Positions 52,677 through 62,455 of a stretch of DNA of 64,000 bases are shown here, piece after piece. Source of the stretch: Maricaulis maris_C (GTDB lineage Bacteria > Pseudomonadota > Alphaproteobacteria > Caulobacterales > Maricaulaceae); NCBI RefSeq assembly GCF_049116555.1, contig NZ_JAGDYT010000025.1, positions 310,001 to 374,000 of the forward strand. Direction: 5' to 3'. A program made the position numbers and the translations under genes. The notes under the pieces are model-generated. The model made no database searches and was not told the origin of the DNA. It saw only the letters and a program-made list of their open reading frames with translations. How positions within the stretch are numbered: position 1 is the stretch's first letter; the number at the start of each line of letters is the position of its first letter.

Positions 52677-53927
52677 ATGTCCCTGCCTGCCCATGCCGTT
52701 CTTGCGGCCGCGCTCCAGCTTTCGGCTGCAACCGCGCAACCTGTTTCTGAACTGCCTCCGCTCAGCCTGCCGGAGGCTGTCCTGATCGCCGGACAAGCCG
52801 AAGACCCGGCCATCGCAAGCTTGCAGTCGCGGGCGGGCGCACTCGATCATGCCGGCGAAGCGGCGTTGGCCCTGCCAGATCCGATGATGCGGGTCGGTCT
52901 CGCCAATCTTCCCTTGAACGATCTTGATCCCAATCGCGAAGCCATGACGCAGTGGCAGGTCGGCGTGCGGCAGGTCATTCCCAGCGGGACGAGCCGTCAT
53001 CTCCAGCGTGAGCGTCAACGGGCGCAGGCTGAAGGCTTCCGTGCCCTGGGCGGGCTGGAAGAACGCATGATCACGCGCTCGGTACGACTGGCATGGCTGG
53101 AGGCTTTTTACTGGGAGCGGGCGAGTGAGTTGACGCGGGCGCGGCGCGAGGAAGTCCGGCAACTCAGCGAAGTGGCGACAGCCCTGTTTGCCAGCGGACG
53201 CGGCAATTCGCATGACGTGATCCGGGTGGATCTGGAAACCGCTCTGCTGGATGCGCGTCTGATCGAGATCGATCGGCAGATCGGGACGGCCAGGGCTCAG
53301 TTGGCACGCCATGTCGGATCCGATGCGGCGAGGCGGGACATGCTGCCGCGATTGCCGGTTCTTCCGGCCTTGCCGGAAGCCAATGAAGCCGTGAATGCTC
53401 TTGGCCGTCACCCGTCCATTATTTCCCGGAATGCCCGGATCGAGGCCAGCGAACGCGATATTGATCTGGCGCTCGATGCATACAATCCGACCTGGAGCGT
53501 TGATGCGGGCTATGGCGTGCGAGACAGCCGGTCGGACGTCGCCAGTATTGGCGTGAGCGTGCAAATGCCGATCTTCAGCCAGCGCCGCCAGGACGAGAGC
53601 GTTGCGGGTGCCCGGCAGATTCGCTCGGCAGAGGAGCTGGACCGGCAGGCGCTTCTGCTCGACCTGCGCCGCCAGCTCGATGAGGACTGGGTGCGTTTTG
53701 AGCGTCTGAACCAGACCGCCGCTGCCTATGAAACCGGGGTTCTGGAACGCGCGCGTGAGACAGCAGCAGCCGTTCTAGCCGCGTATGAGAACGAGCAAGC
53801 GGACTTTGCCGAACTGGTTCGCTCGGAACTGGCCCTGCTTGATATTGAACTGACCCTGATCCGGACACGCGTTGACGCCTTGCAGGCGCAAAGCCGGATC
53901 CTGTTCCTCACCGGAGATGTCCAATGA
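52677..53927 (+). CDS. TolC-family outer membrane protein (CusC-like)
   Basis: Outer membrane channel of the copper/silver efflux system. 416 residues with a short signal (AVLAAALQLSAATAQ) and two outer-membrane-efflux domains with long helices (EERMITRSVRLAWLEAFYWE, ELDRQALLLDLRRQLDEDW). It overlaps the adaptor start by four bases (ATGA). It is only distantly like the CzcC-type gene at 43.2 kb, so the two clusters did not arise by recent duplication. Confidence 0.85.
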   Translation: MSLPAHAVLAAALQLSAATAQPVSELPPLSLPEAVLIAGQAEDPAIASLQSRAGALDHAGEAALALPDPMMRVGLANLPLNDLDPNREAMTQWQVGVRQVIPSGTSRHLQRERQRAQAEGFRALGGLEERMITRSVRLAWLEAFYWERASELTRARREEVRQLSEVATALFASGRGNSHDVIRVDLETALLDARLIEIDRQIGTARAQLARHVGSDAARRDMLPRLPVLPALPEANEAVNALGRHPSIISRNARIEASERDIDLALDAYNPTWSVDAGYGVRDSRSDVASIGVSVQMPIFSQRRQDESVAGARQIRSAEELDRQALLLDLRRQLDEDWVRFERLNQTAAAYETGVLERARETAAAVLAAYENEQADFAELVRSELALLDIELTLIRTRVDALQAQSRILFLTGDVQ

Positions 53928-55648
53928 CCCCGCGCACATTTATTCTCGGTGCTGGCACGCTGATCGCCGGTATTGCCATCGGGGCCTTCGGCATGAGCCT
54001 CGTCGGTAGCGGTTCCACGCCGACCGCGGATGATCCTGAAATCCTTTATTGGGTGGCACCGATGGACCCGAATTTCCGTCGGGACGAACCGGGCAGGTCT
54101 CCCATGGGGATGGATCTGATCCCCGTCTATGCAGGTGATGAACCCACGGACAGCACCACCATCACCATCTCCTCGGCCGTTGAGAACAATATCGGCGTGC
54201 GCACGGCACTGGCGACACGGGACCGGTTTGCCGAGGATCTCGACACGGTTGGTTATGTCCGTCCGGTCGATGATCTGACTTCGGTCGTGGATGTCCGGGC
54301 GCAGGGCTGGATCGAGGACCTGCGGGTCGCCGCTGTTGGCGATGTCGTGGAAGGCGGAGATCTGCTCTTCCGCATGTACTCACCGGAGATCGTGACAGCG
54401 CAAAGCGAGTTCCTGCAGGCGGTCAATGTCGCCAGGCCCGGTCTGATCTCGGCTGCCCGTTCACGCTTGCAGGCGCTGGGAGTAAACGAGGCTCAGATCG
54501 ACGCCATCGCGCGCCGTGGCACCCCGCAGAGACTCGTCAATGTTTATGCACCACGAACCGGTGTCGTCCTGGAAATGAATGTCCGCGAGGGCGCCCATGC
54601 CCATCCCAGCATGGTCGTGATGACGATCGCCGATTTGCGCGAGGTCTGGGTTATCGCGGACCTGTTTGAAGACGCGGCGTCGGCGATCGAGCCCGGGCAA
54701 GACGTCCACATGCAGACCCGGGCCCAGCCGGGCCGAATGTGGCATGGGCGGGTGGAGTACCTCTATCCCACAGTAGACCCGCGCAGCCGCTCGATCCCGG
54801 TGCGCATGCGGTTCAGCAATGGTGACGGGGCGTTGCGCCCGGAAGCTTATGTGAATGTCCGTATTGAGGTGTCACCGCGAGAGAATGTCCTGTCGGTTCC
54901 TGCCGAAGCCGTGATCCGGACCGGGCAGTCGGAACGGGTGGTTCTGGCTCTGGGTGACGGTCGGTACCGGTTGGCCCAGGTGAGAAGCGGAGCCGAAGCA
55001 GGTGGTCGGGTCGAAATCCTGTCCGGCCTTTCCGAAGGTGAACGCGTGGTCGTGTCCAGCCAGTTCCTAATCGACTCTGAAGCCAGCCTTCAGGGCGTTG
55101 CGCTCCGCATGGCCGGTGCCGAGGAGCCCGCTGCGCTGCCGGAGGCGGTCGAAGGCACGGGCACAGTCGATGGTGTCATGGCGTCCCACGGCATGATCGA
55201 TCTAACCCATGATCCCATCCCCGCGCTCGACTGGCCGGTGATGAGCATGTCCTTCTTCACGCTCGAGGGTGTGTCACTGGAGGGACTGTCCGAAGGGGAT
55301 GCGGTGAACTTCACCTTGCGCCAGAACGATGACGGCCAATGGCGCATTGCCTCGATCTCCGGACCGGACGCGTCTCTCGACGGAACCGGTGAGACGGTGG
55401 TCGAGGGACATGGCCGCGTTGTCACGCTGATGGGCGATCTCGGCATGGTCGAGATCGACCATGAGCGGATCGAAGCGATCGACATGCCGGCCATGAGCAT
55501 GGTCTACGAGCTCACCGAAGGCGTCACGCTGGACGGGCTCGCCGAGGGCGACCACGTCCGCTTCACCATTGATGAGGCCGGCCCCGGTCAATGGCAGCTC
55601 ACCGGTATTTCGGTGATGACTATGGGTGATGCGGGAGGCGAGGAATGA
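53924..55648 (+). CDS. cusB: CusB-like efflux adaptor with two C-terminal CusF domains
   Basis: 574 residues. Parts in order: an N-terminal anchor (FILGAGTLIAGIAIGAFGMS); a heavy-metal-binding motif YWVAPMDPNFRRDEPGRSPMGMDLIPVY (about 41-69); CusB-type membrane-fusion domains (about 75-400); and two CusF-type domains. The first CusF domain (about 410-475) has the Cu(I) set HDPIPALDWPVMSM. The second (about 490-560) has HERIEAIDMPAMSM, with Met in place of the Trp. Normal CusB ends before CusF, which is a separate periplasmic chaperone, so this fusion delivers copper to the pump from within one chain. It overlaps cusA by four bases. Confidence 0.88.
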   Translation: MTPRTFILGAGTLIAGIAIGAFGMSLVGSGSTPTADDPEILYWVAPMDPNFRRDEPGRSPMGMDLIPVYAGDEPTDSTTITISSAVENNIGVRTALATRDRFAEDLDTVGYVRPVDDLTSVVDVRAQGWIEDLRVAAVGDVVEGGDLLFRMYSPEIVTAQSEFLQAVNVARPGLISAARSRLQALGVNEAQIDAIARRGTPQRLVNVYAPRTGVVLEMNVREGAHAHPSMVVMTIADLREVWVIADLFEDAASAIEPGQDVHMQTRAQPGRMWHGRVEYLYPTVDPRSRSIPVRMRFSNGDGALRPEAYVNVRIEVSPRENVLSVPAEAVIRTGQSERVVLALGDGRYRLAQVRSGAEAGGRVEILSGLSEGERVVVSSQFLIDSEASLQGVALRMAGAEEPAALPEAVEGTGTVDGVMASHGMIDLTHDPIPALDWPVMSMSFFTLEGVSLEGLSEGDAVNFTLRQNDDGQWRIASISGPDASLDGTGETVVEGHGRVVTLMGDLGMVEIDHERIEAIDMPAMSMVYELTEGVTLDGLAEGDHVRFTIDEAGPGQWQLTGISVMTMGDAGGEE

Positions 55649-58600
55649 TCAACGCGATTATCCGCTGGTCGATCGGCAATCGTCTGATCGTCCTCATCCT
55701 GGCCACCCTGCTGGCGGGGAGCGGCGTGTACTCGCTCGTCCGCACGCCGATGGACGCCATTCCCGATCTGTCTGATGTGCAGGTCATCATCAAGACGACC
55801 TATCCCGGCCAGGCCCCACAGGTCGTCGAGGACCAGGTCACCTATCCGCTGACCACGGCCATGCTGGCGGTTCCGGGCGCCGTCACGGTCCGTGGCTATT
55901 CCTTTTTCAATGACAGCTATGTCTACGTCATTTTCGAGGACGGCACTGACCTGTATTGGGCCCGCTCGCGGGTGTTGGAATACCTGTCCCAGGTCGCCCC
56001 GACCTTGCCGGACGCCGCTCGCCCGGCGCTTGGGCCGGATGCGACCGGTGTGGGCTGGATCTATCAATACGCGCTCGTCGACCGGACCGGGCAACATGAC
56101 CTCGCCGAACTGCGCTCTCTCCAGGACTGGTTCCTCAAATACGAGCTCCAGACCATTGAAGGTGTGTCCGAGGTGGCCACGATTGGCGGCATGGTGCGGC
56201 AGTACCAGGTGACTGCCGATCCGGACCGGTTGCGGGCCCAGGGCATTCCGCTCTCAGCGGTCCGGACCGCTATCGAGCGCGGCAATCAGGAAAGTGGCGG
56301 CCGAGTCATCGAGATGGCGGAAGCCGAATACATGGTCCGGGCCTCCGGCTATATCGAGAGCGTCGAGGATCTGCAGGCGATCCCGGTCACTGTCACGGAA
56401 ACCGGGACCCCCATCCTGCTTTCGGACGTCGCCGACATTACAATCGGACCGGAATTGCGTCGCGGCATTGGGGAACTCAATGGCGAAGGCGAGGCCGTCG
56501 GTGGTGTGGTTGTCATGCGGTTTGGCGAGAATGCCCGGGCGACGATTCAGCGCGTTGAGGACCGGCTGGAAGAACTCGGTTCGTCACTCCCTGACGGCGT
56601 GGAGATTGTCACCACCTACAACCGGGCCAGCTTGATCGAACGGGCGGTTTCATCTCTGCGGGAAAAGTTGATCGAGGAGTTTTTGGTGGTCGCGTTGATC
56701 TGCGCGCTCTTCCTGTTCCACTTCCGCTCCTCCCTGGTGATCGTGCTGAGCCTGCCGCTTGGAATTCTGACCGCTGTCATCGTGATGAATGCCCAAGGCA
56801 TCAACGCCAACATCATGTCTCTCGGCGGAATTGCCATCGCCATTGGCGCCATGGTGGATGCTGCGATCGTCATGATCGAGAACATGCACAAGCATGCCGA
56901 ACGTGAGCCGATTACGCGGGAAAACCGCTGGGAGATTGTCACCAAAGCTTCGGTTGAGGTCGGCCCGGCGTTGTTCTTCTCACTCCTGATCGTCACATTC
57001 AGCTTTGTGCCGATCTTTGCCCTCGAGGCTCAGGAAGGGCGTCTTTTCCATCCGTTGGCTTTCACCAAGACCTACGCGATGGCCGCCGCGGCTGGTCTGG
57101 CGATCACATTGGTCCCGGTCCTGATGGGGTATCTTGTGCGTGGCCGGATCACGCCGGAGCACAAAAACCCGGTCAATCGTCTGCTGATCGCCGGCTACCG
57201 GCCCTTTATCGGCTTAGCGATCCGCCGTCCGGTCGTGGTCCTGCTGGCCGCGGGTCTGGTATTGGCAAGCGCTACGATACCGCTTTCGCGTATGGGTAGC
57301 GAATTCATGCCAGATCTGGATGAGGGCGATATTCTCTACATGCCAAGCGCGTTTCCAGGCGTGTCGGCCGGCAAGGTCACCGAGCTTCTGCAGCAGACCA
57401 ATCGGCTCATCATGACCGTCCCGGAAGTCCTCACGGTTCATGGCAAGGCGGGGCGGGCCGAAACCGCGACCGACCCGGCCCCCCTGACCATGATCGAGAC
57501 CACGATCCAGCTACGTCCGCGAGAGGAATGGCGGCCGGGCATCACGATCGATGACATTCGCTCCGAACTGGATGCGGTGGTCGATGTGCCCAGTCTGACC
57601 AACGCGTGGATCATGCCAATCCGGGGGCGGATCGACATGTTGGCCACGGGGATCAAGACCCCGGTCGGGATCAAGATAGCCGGTCCGGACCTGGAGGTGA
57701 TCGCGGAAATCGGGGAAGAGGTCGAAGCCGTTATCCGGACCTTGGACGGCACCGCATCGGTCTATGCTGAACGGGTAACCGGGGGGCGGTTCGTTGATAT
57801 TGACATGAATCGGCTTGAGGCGGCCCGCTTCGGCCTCAATGTGGCGGACGTGCATGACGTGGTTCGAACGGCGATCGGTGGCATGTCAGTCAGCGAAAGC
57901 GTCGAGGGCCGTGAGCGCTATCCCATCAATCTGCGCTACCCGCGCGACTACCGCAATTCCGTGGACGCGCTTCGGGACCTGCCGATCATAACGCCGACCG
58001 GCGCGGAAATTCCGCTGGGGCGCGTCGCCGACATCTCCATCGCCGACGGACCGGGTGTGATCCGCAGTGAGAATGCCCGTACCAATGGCTGGGTCTATGT
58101 CGATATCAATGACGTGGATATCGGCAGTTATGTGGAGGAGGCCCAGCAGGCTCTGGCCGAGCATGTTGACCTGCCGCCGGGCTATTCGATCAGCTGGTCC
58201 GGTCAGTACGAATACATGGAAAGGGCCAAAGCCAAGCTGGCTGTGGTCGTTCCTGTCACCCTGGTGATCATCTTGCTGCTGCTCTTTTTAAACTTCCGCA
58301 GGCTGACCCCGGTCTTGATGATCATGGGCACGTTGCCTCTGGCTCTTGTTGGTGGTGTCTGGCTGCTCGACCTGCTCGGGTATAATCTCTCGGTAGCTGT
58401 CGGTGTGGGCTTTATCGCCCTGGCAGGCGTGGCCGTAGAGATCGGCGTCTTGATGATCGTCTATCTGGAACAGGCGCTCGCCCGCCATCAGGGTCTTGCC
58501 GATGAGGCCGGCCGATCGCTGAACCGGTCCGATCTGCAAGAGGCCGTGATCGAGGGAGCGCTGTTGCGGGTGCGGCCCATCATGATGACCGTGATCGCAA

Positions 58601-58800
58601 CCATCGCTGGCTTGCTGCCGATCATGTTTGGTGACGGGACCGGTTCGGAGGTGATGCGGCGGATTGCAGCGCCGATGGTGGGCGGCATGACAAGCGCCAC
58701 CATCCTCACGCTTCTGGTTATCCCTGCGGCTTTCCTGATCTGGAAACGGACGGGGCTTGGCCGGACCCACCAAGCCTTGCCAGTGGAGGGGGCGGCATGA
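55645..58800 (+). CDS. cusA: Cu(I)/Ag(I) efflux RND transporter CusA
   Basis: A 1051-residue proton-driven heavy-metal pump. The N-terminal PMDAIPDLSDVQVIIKTTYPG, GGIAIAIGAMVDAAIVMIENMHKH in TM4, a methionine-rich periplasmic region (e.g. MPDLDEGDILYMPS, SLTNAWIMPIRGRIDML) and the C-terminal repeat are typical of CusA. The methionines fit the Cu(I)/Ag(I) branch. It is coupled to the adaptor upstream and to cueR downstream (ATGA overlap). The protein differs clearly from the CzcA-type pump at 45.9 kb. Confidence 0.92.
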   Translation: MINAIIRWSIGNRLIVLILATLLAGSGVYSLVRTPMDAIPDLSDVQVIIKTTYPGQAPQVVEDQVTYPLTTAMLAVPGAVTVRGYSFFNDSYVYVIFEDGTDLYWARSRVLEYLSQVAPTLPDAARPALGPDATGVGWIYQYALVDRTGQHDLAELRSLQDWFLKYELQTIEGVSEVATIGGMVRQYQVTADPDRLRAQGIPLSAVRTAIERGNQESGGRVIEMAEAEYMVRASGYIESVEDLQAIPVTVTETGTPILLSDVADITIGPELRRGIGELNGEGEAVGGVVVMRFGENARATIQRVEDRLEELGSSLPDGVEIVTTYNRASLIERAVSSLREKLIEEFLVVALICALFLFHFRSSLVIVLSLPLGILTAVIVMNAQGINANIMSLGGIAIAIGAMVDAAIVMIENMHKHAEREPITRENRWEIVTKASVEVGPALFFSLLIVTFSFVPIFALEAQEGRLFHPLAFTKTYAMAAAAGLAITLVPVLMGYLVRGRITPEHKNPVNRLLIAGYRPFIGLAIRRPVVVLLAAGLVLASATIPLSRMGSEFMPDLDEGDILYMPSAFPGVSAGKVTELLQQTNRLIMTVPEVLTVHGKAGRAETATDPAPLTMIETTIQLRPREEWRPGITIDDIRSELDAVVDVPSLTNAWIMPIRGRIDMLATGIKTPVGIKIAGPDLEVIAEIGEEVEAVIRTLDGTASVYAERVTGGRFVDIDMNRLEAARFGLNVADVHDVVRTAIGGMSVSESVEGRERYPINLRYPRDYRNSVDALRDLPIITPTGAEIPLGRVADISIADGPGVIRSENARTNGWVYVDINDVDIGSYVEEAQQALAEHVDLPPGYSISWSGQYEYMERAKAKLAVVVPVTLVIILLLLFLNFRRLTPVLMIMGTLPLALVGGVWLLDLLGYNLSVAVGVGFIALAGVAVEIGVLMIVYLEQALARHQGLADEAGRSLNRSDLQEAVIEGALLRVRPIMMTVIATIAGLLPIMFGDGTGSEVMRRIAAPMVGGMTSATILTLLVIPAAFLIWKRTGLGRTHQALPVEGAA

Positions 58801-59192
58801 TGAATGTGAAGGACGCGGCCCGGGCGACCGGCCTGGCCTCAAAGACCTTGCGCTACTACGAGGATGTGGGGCTGGTCGCCCCGGCCCGGGCGGCCAATGG
58901 ATACCGTGTCTATCAAGACAGCGATCTCCACAAGCTCGCCTTTGTCGGCCGAGCGCGAAGTCTCGGCTTTTCGCTCGACGATTGCCGGGCCCTGCTGTCC
59001 TTGTACGAAGACAGGTCCAGGGCGAGTGCCGATGTGAAGGCGCTGGCGCTGGGCCATGTTGCCCAGATTGATCGGAAACTCGCGGAAATGACGGCGATCA
59101 AGTCAGAGCTGCAGCGCCTCGTTTCGGCCTGTCATGGGGATGATCGGCCGGACTGCCCCATCGTTGAGGGGCTCGCCGGCGAGAAAAGCTGA
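58797..59192 (+). CDS. cueR: Cu(I)-responsive MerR regulator CueR
   Basis: 131 residues: an N-terminal winged helix (MNVKDAARATGLASKTLRYY), a dimer helix and a metal loop. The CueR hallmarks are exact: Ser77, and Cys112 and Cys120 in SACHGDDRPDC, giving a buried site selective for +1 ions (Cu, Ag, Au). Its start overlaps the cusA stop. A CueR-type dyad lies in the gap before the downstream copper ATPase gene, which it would activate. Confidence 0.93.
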   Translation: MMNVKDAARATGLASKTLRYYEDVGLVAPARAANGYRVYQDSDLHKLAFVGRARSLGFSLDDCRALLSLYEDRSRASADVKALALGHVAQIDRKLAEMTAIKSELQRLVSACHGDDRPDCPIVEGLAGEKS

Positions 59193-59202
59193 AATTGGCC
59201 GC

Positions 59203-59232
59203 TTGACCTTCCAGTGACTGGAAGCCTCACAC
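59203..59232 (+). promoter_or_regulatory. CueR operator/promoter of the copper ATPase gene
   Basis: -35 TTGACC (59203-59208) is followed by the perfect dyad CTTCCAGT-G-ACTGGAAG (59208-59224) and a -10-like TCACAC (59227-59232). The long spacer and ACCTTCC...GGAAG form are those of CueR sites. Confidence 0.85.
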
Positions 59233-59259
59233 CCGCGACATCCATAGGAGGATTGTCCG

Positions 59260-61620
59260 ATGAGTTGCCAGAATTGCTCGCCCGAAGAGACAAAAGAAGA
59301 TGTGCACCATCAGCCTGTTGCGACCGACCCGGTTTGCGGGATGGAGGTGCGTATCGGGGCCGGAAAGCCCAGTCACGCGCATGACGGTGAAACCTACCAT
59401 TTCTGTTCGCAACGTTGTCACGACCGGTTTGCCGACGACCCCGATCACTTCCTGACCGGTGCACATCTTCAGTCCTATGAGGACATGCCGGAGGGGACGA
59501 AATACACTTGCCCGATGGACCCCGAGATCGTCCGCGATGAACCGGGCGACTGCCCCATCTGCGGTATGGCGCTTGAACCGATGGGCGTGCCGAACGGTGA
59601 AGAGGGCCCCAATCCTGAACTAGTGGACTTTACCCGCCGTTTCTGGGTCGGCGCCGTCTTGACCGTGCCGGTCCTGCTGCTCGCTATGGGACCGATGATT
59701 GGACTGGGCTTCCTGCGTGACGCTCTCGGTGAAACCCCTGCCGCCTGGGCGGAACTGGTGCTGGCCACTCCGGCGGTCCTGTGGTCGGGTTGGCCCTTCT
59801 TCGAGCGTGGCGTGAAGTCAGTGATCAACCGCCATCTCAACATGTTCACGCTGATCGCGATGGGAACCGGTGCCGCCTATCTGTTCAGCCTGGTTGCGGT
59901 TCTGGCACCGGACGTGTTTCCGGACGCGTTCCGGCACGCGAACGGCCATGTGGGCGTGTATTTTGAGGCCGCTGCCGTCATCATTGACCTTGTCCTGTTG
60001 GGACAGATCATGGAATTGCGGGCGCGGGAGCAGACCGGGTCCGCCATCCGGGCTCTGCTCGACCTCGCACCGAAAACGGCCTTGCGAGTCGGAGCTGACG
60101 GGAATGACGAGGACGTGCCGCTGGACCAGATCCGCGAAGGCGATCGTTTGCGGGTGCGCCCCGGTGAGAAAATTCCGGTGGACGGCGTTGTCGTTGAAGG
60201 CCGGTCTTCGGTTGATGAATCCATGATCTCCGGGGAACCGGTCCCGGTTGAGAAGGTCGAGGGTGAAAATGTGACCGGGGCCACGGTCAACGGGAATGGC
60301 AGTCTGGTTGTCGAGGCCCGGCGGGTCGGCAAGGACACGGTGCTCAGCCAGATCGTGGAGATGGTGGCCAGTGCCCAGCGCAGCCGTGCTCCGATCCAGA
60401 AGTTTGCCGATATGGCGTCGGGCCGGTTTGTGCCCGCCGTGATCGGGGTCGCCGCCTTCGCCTTTGTCGCCTGGTCGATCTGGGGGCCCGAGCCGGCATC
60501 GGCCTATGGGCTGATCGCAGCGGTGTCTGTTCTGATTATTGCCTGTCCTTGTGCCCTGGGCCTGGCCACGCCCATGTCCGTCATGACCGCTACCGGGCGC
60601 GGCGCTCAGGCCGGCGTCCTGATCAGGAATGCTGAGGCGCTCGAACGCTTTGCGAAAGTTGACACGCTGATCGTCGACAAGACCGGCACGCTGACCATGG
60701 GGAGGCCTGAGCTGGCCGCCGTGATCGCGTTTTCCAACAACAATGAGGATGACGTCCTGACCGCGGCCGCCAGCCTTGAGCGCGGGTCCGAACATCCGCT
60801 CGCTGAAGCCATTGTCCAGGGCGCCAAGAGCCGTGGCGTGACGATGGACACCGCCGATGAGTTCGAAGCCGTCACCGGCAAGGGCGTGACGGGTCGGGTT
60901 CGCGGTCGGGCAGTTGCTCTTGGCAATGCCGCGCTGATGGATGTGCAAGGCATCGCGGTCAGCGAGACAGCGACAGGCGAAGCCAATGCGCGAAGAGATG
61001 ACGGGGAGACCGTCATGTTTGTGGCGATTGATGGCCATTTGGCCGGCATGGTCTGCGTCGTGGACCCGATCAAACCGACGACAGCCCAGGCGCTGGAAGA
61101 CCTGCACAAACTGGGATTCCGCATCGTGATGGCGACCGGCGACAATGAGCGCACGGCGAAGTCGGTGGCGGCCAGGCTCGGGCTGGACGAGGTGCGAGCC
61201 GACGTCCTGCCGCGCGACAAGGCCCGAATCGTGGAGGAGTTGCAAGCCGACGGGCACCGCGTTGCCATGGCCGGAGACGGTGTCAATGATGCCCCCGCTC
61301 TGGCGCAGGCCGATGTGGGCATTGCCATGGGCACCGGTGCAGACGTCGCCATCGAAAGTGCAGGTTTGACGCTGGTAAAGGGTGATCTGACCGGCATTGT
61401 TCGCGCCCGCAAGCTGGCCCTCGCAACTATGCGCAATATCCGTGAGAACCTGTTCTTTGCTCTCATCTACAATGCGGCGGGCGTGCCTGTGGCAGCCGGT
61501 ATCCTCTACCCGGTTTTCGGGATCATGCTGTCACCGATGATCGCTGCGGCGGCCATGAGCCTGTCCTCCGTGTCGGTCATTACCAACTCCCTGCGCCTGA
61601 GATCGGTTCGGCTCGGCTGA
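59260..61620 (+). CDS. copA: Copper-translocating P1B-type ATPase
   Basis: 786 residues. Instead of HMA domains the N-terminus has a YHS domain (about 22-66, DPVCGMEVRI, CSQRCHDRF) and a zinc-ribbon-like metal-binding motif (YTCPMDPEIVRDEPGDCPICGMALEP). The transport CPC motif is at 429-431, the phosphorylated Asp is D473 in DKTGTLTMG, and GDGVNDAPALAQADVG is present. About eight membrane segments can be seen. It exports Cu(I) from the cytosol, handing it to the Cus system. It is transcribed from its own CueR promoter. Confidence 0.92.
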   Translation: MSCQNCSPEETKEDVHHQPVATDPVCGMEVRIGAGKPSHAHDGETYHFCSQRCHDRFADDPDHFLTGAHLQSYEDMPEGTKYTCPMDPEIVRDEPGDCPICGMALEPMGVPNGEEGPNPELVDFTRRFWVGAVLTVPVLLLAMGPMIGLGFLRDALGETPAAWAELVLATPAVLWSGWPFFERGVKSVINRHLNMFTLIAMGTGAAYLFSLVAVLAPDVFPDAFRHANGHVGVYFEAAAVIIDLVLLGQIMELRAREQTGSAIRALLDLAPKTALRVGADGNDEDVPLDQIREGDRLRVRPGEKIPVDGVVVEGRSSVDESMISGEPVPVEKVEGENVTGATVNGNGSLVVEARRVGKDTVLSQIVEMVASAQRSRAPIQKFADMASGRFVPAVIGVAAFAFVAWSIWGPEPASAYGLIAAVSVLIIACPCALGLATPMSVMTATGRGAQAGVLIRNAEALERFAKVDTLIVDKTGTLTMGRPELAAVIAFSNNNEDDVLTAAASLERGSEHPLAEAIVQGAKSRGVTMDTADEFEAVTGKGVTGRVRGRAVALGNAALMDVQGIAVSETATGEANARRDDGETVMFVAIDGHLAGMVCVVDPIKPTTAQALEDLHKLGFRIVMATGDNERTAKSVAARLGLDEVRADVLPRDKARIVEELQADGHRVAMAGDGVNDAPALAQADVGIAMGTGADVAIESAGLTLVKGDLTGIVRARKLALATMRNIRENLFFALIYNAAGVPVAAGILYPVFGIMLSPMIAAAAMSLSSVSVITNSLRLRSVRLG

Positions 61621-61674
61621 GGGAAAACGCGATGACGCGCGTAGTCCGGACTGAACGATCGGGAGGACGATGCC

Positions 61675-62454
61675 GTGGGGCTTCGCATCGCTTTGGCCGC
61701 GCTTGCAGGCGCAGGGGTTATCTTATTCGCATCGGCGCCGGGCTGGGCGCATCCGCCGGCCCAGCATGAGCCCGCTGAGGAGACCGGGGCTCAGGAGCAA
61801 TCCGCGAGCGCCGAACCGGTTGCCGAGACCGTCGGGGAAATCGGCGCCGAAAGCGAGGCAGCCCCGGCATCCAGCGACACGCTGGCAGATGTGTTCGAGC
61901 ATGATCATGGCGGCGAGCCCGACCCGTGTATCGATGAAGGCCATCATGATGCTGAAGGCGGTCAGGCCGGCGGTCACTCCCACTGGGGTGAAGACGGCGC
62001 CTCGACCCCTTTTGAACGTGCGATGTCCCGCATTGGCGTGTTTCACTCCGTGGCGGTGCATTTCCCGATTGCGCTGATCCTCGTGGCGGCACTGGCACAG
62101 GTCTTTGTTCTCGCCGGTCGCTTTGGCAGCGGCGGCGATACGGTTCGTTTCCTGGTGTGGACCGGAGCCGCAGGCGGCGTCGCCGCTGGGTTGCTAGGCT
62201 GGGCCCATTCCGGTCCGATGGCCGCAAATGAGGCCGGCGTCATGCTGGCTCACCGCTATTTGGGCACAGCGCTATTGTTCGGGCTGGTCGGCCTGGCGGC
62301 GCTTGGTGAGTGGTCACGCCGTCCGGACAATCAGCTGGGCGCGCTTCTATTCAATATCGCGCTGTTCGGATCTGCGTTGGCGCTCTTGTTGAATGGTTTC
62401 CTCGGCGGCGCGCTCGCCCATGGCGGGCTGCGGCATCTGATTGGCGGCGGCTAG
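61675..62454 (+). CDS. His-rich DUF2231-type membrane protein
   Basis: 259 residues from a GTG at 61675 with GGAGGA upstream. A signal segment (IALAALAGAGVILFASAPGW) is followed by an acidic, His-containing periplasmic stretch (about 25-105: VFEHDHGGEPD, DEGHHDAEGGQAGGHSHWGED) and then four membrane segments of the DUF2231 type (FHSVAVHFPIALILVAALAQ...). His-rich DUF2231 proteins commonly accompany copper ATPases. A metal-buffering or redox-partner role is inferred. Confidence 0.78.
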   Translation: MGLRIALAALAGAGVILFASAPGWAHPPAQHEPAEETGAQEQSASAEPVAETVGEIGAESEAAPASSDTLADVFEHDHGGEPDPCIDEGHHDAEGGQAGGHSHWGEDGASTPFERAMSRIGVFHSVAVHFPIALILVAALAQVFVLAGRFGSGGDTVRFLVWTGAAGGVAAGLLGWAHSGPMAANEAGVMLAHRYLGTALLFGLVGLAALGEWSRRPDNQLGALLFNIALFGSALALLLNGFLGGALAHGGLRHLIGGG

Positions 62455-62455
62455 G

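Noticed and set aside
59260..61620. Mercury or cadmium ATPase as an alternative for the P-type ATPase
   Set aside because: The CPC motif, YHS domain and CueR operator all fit copper; nothing indicates Cd or Hg.
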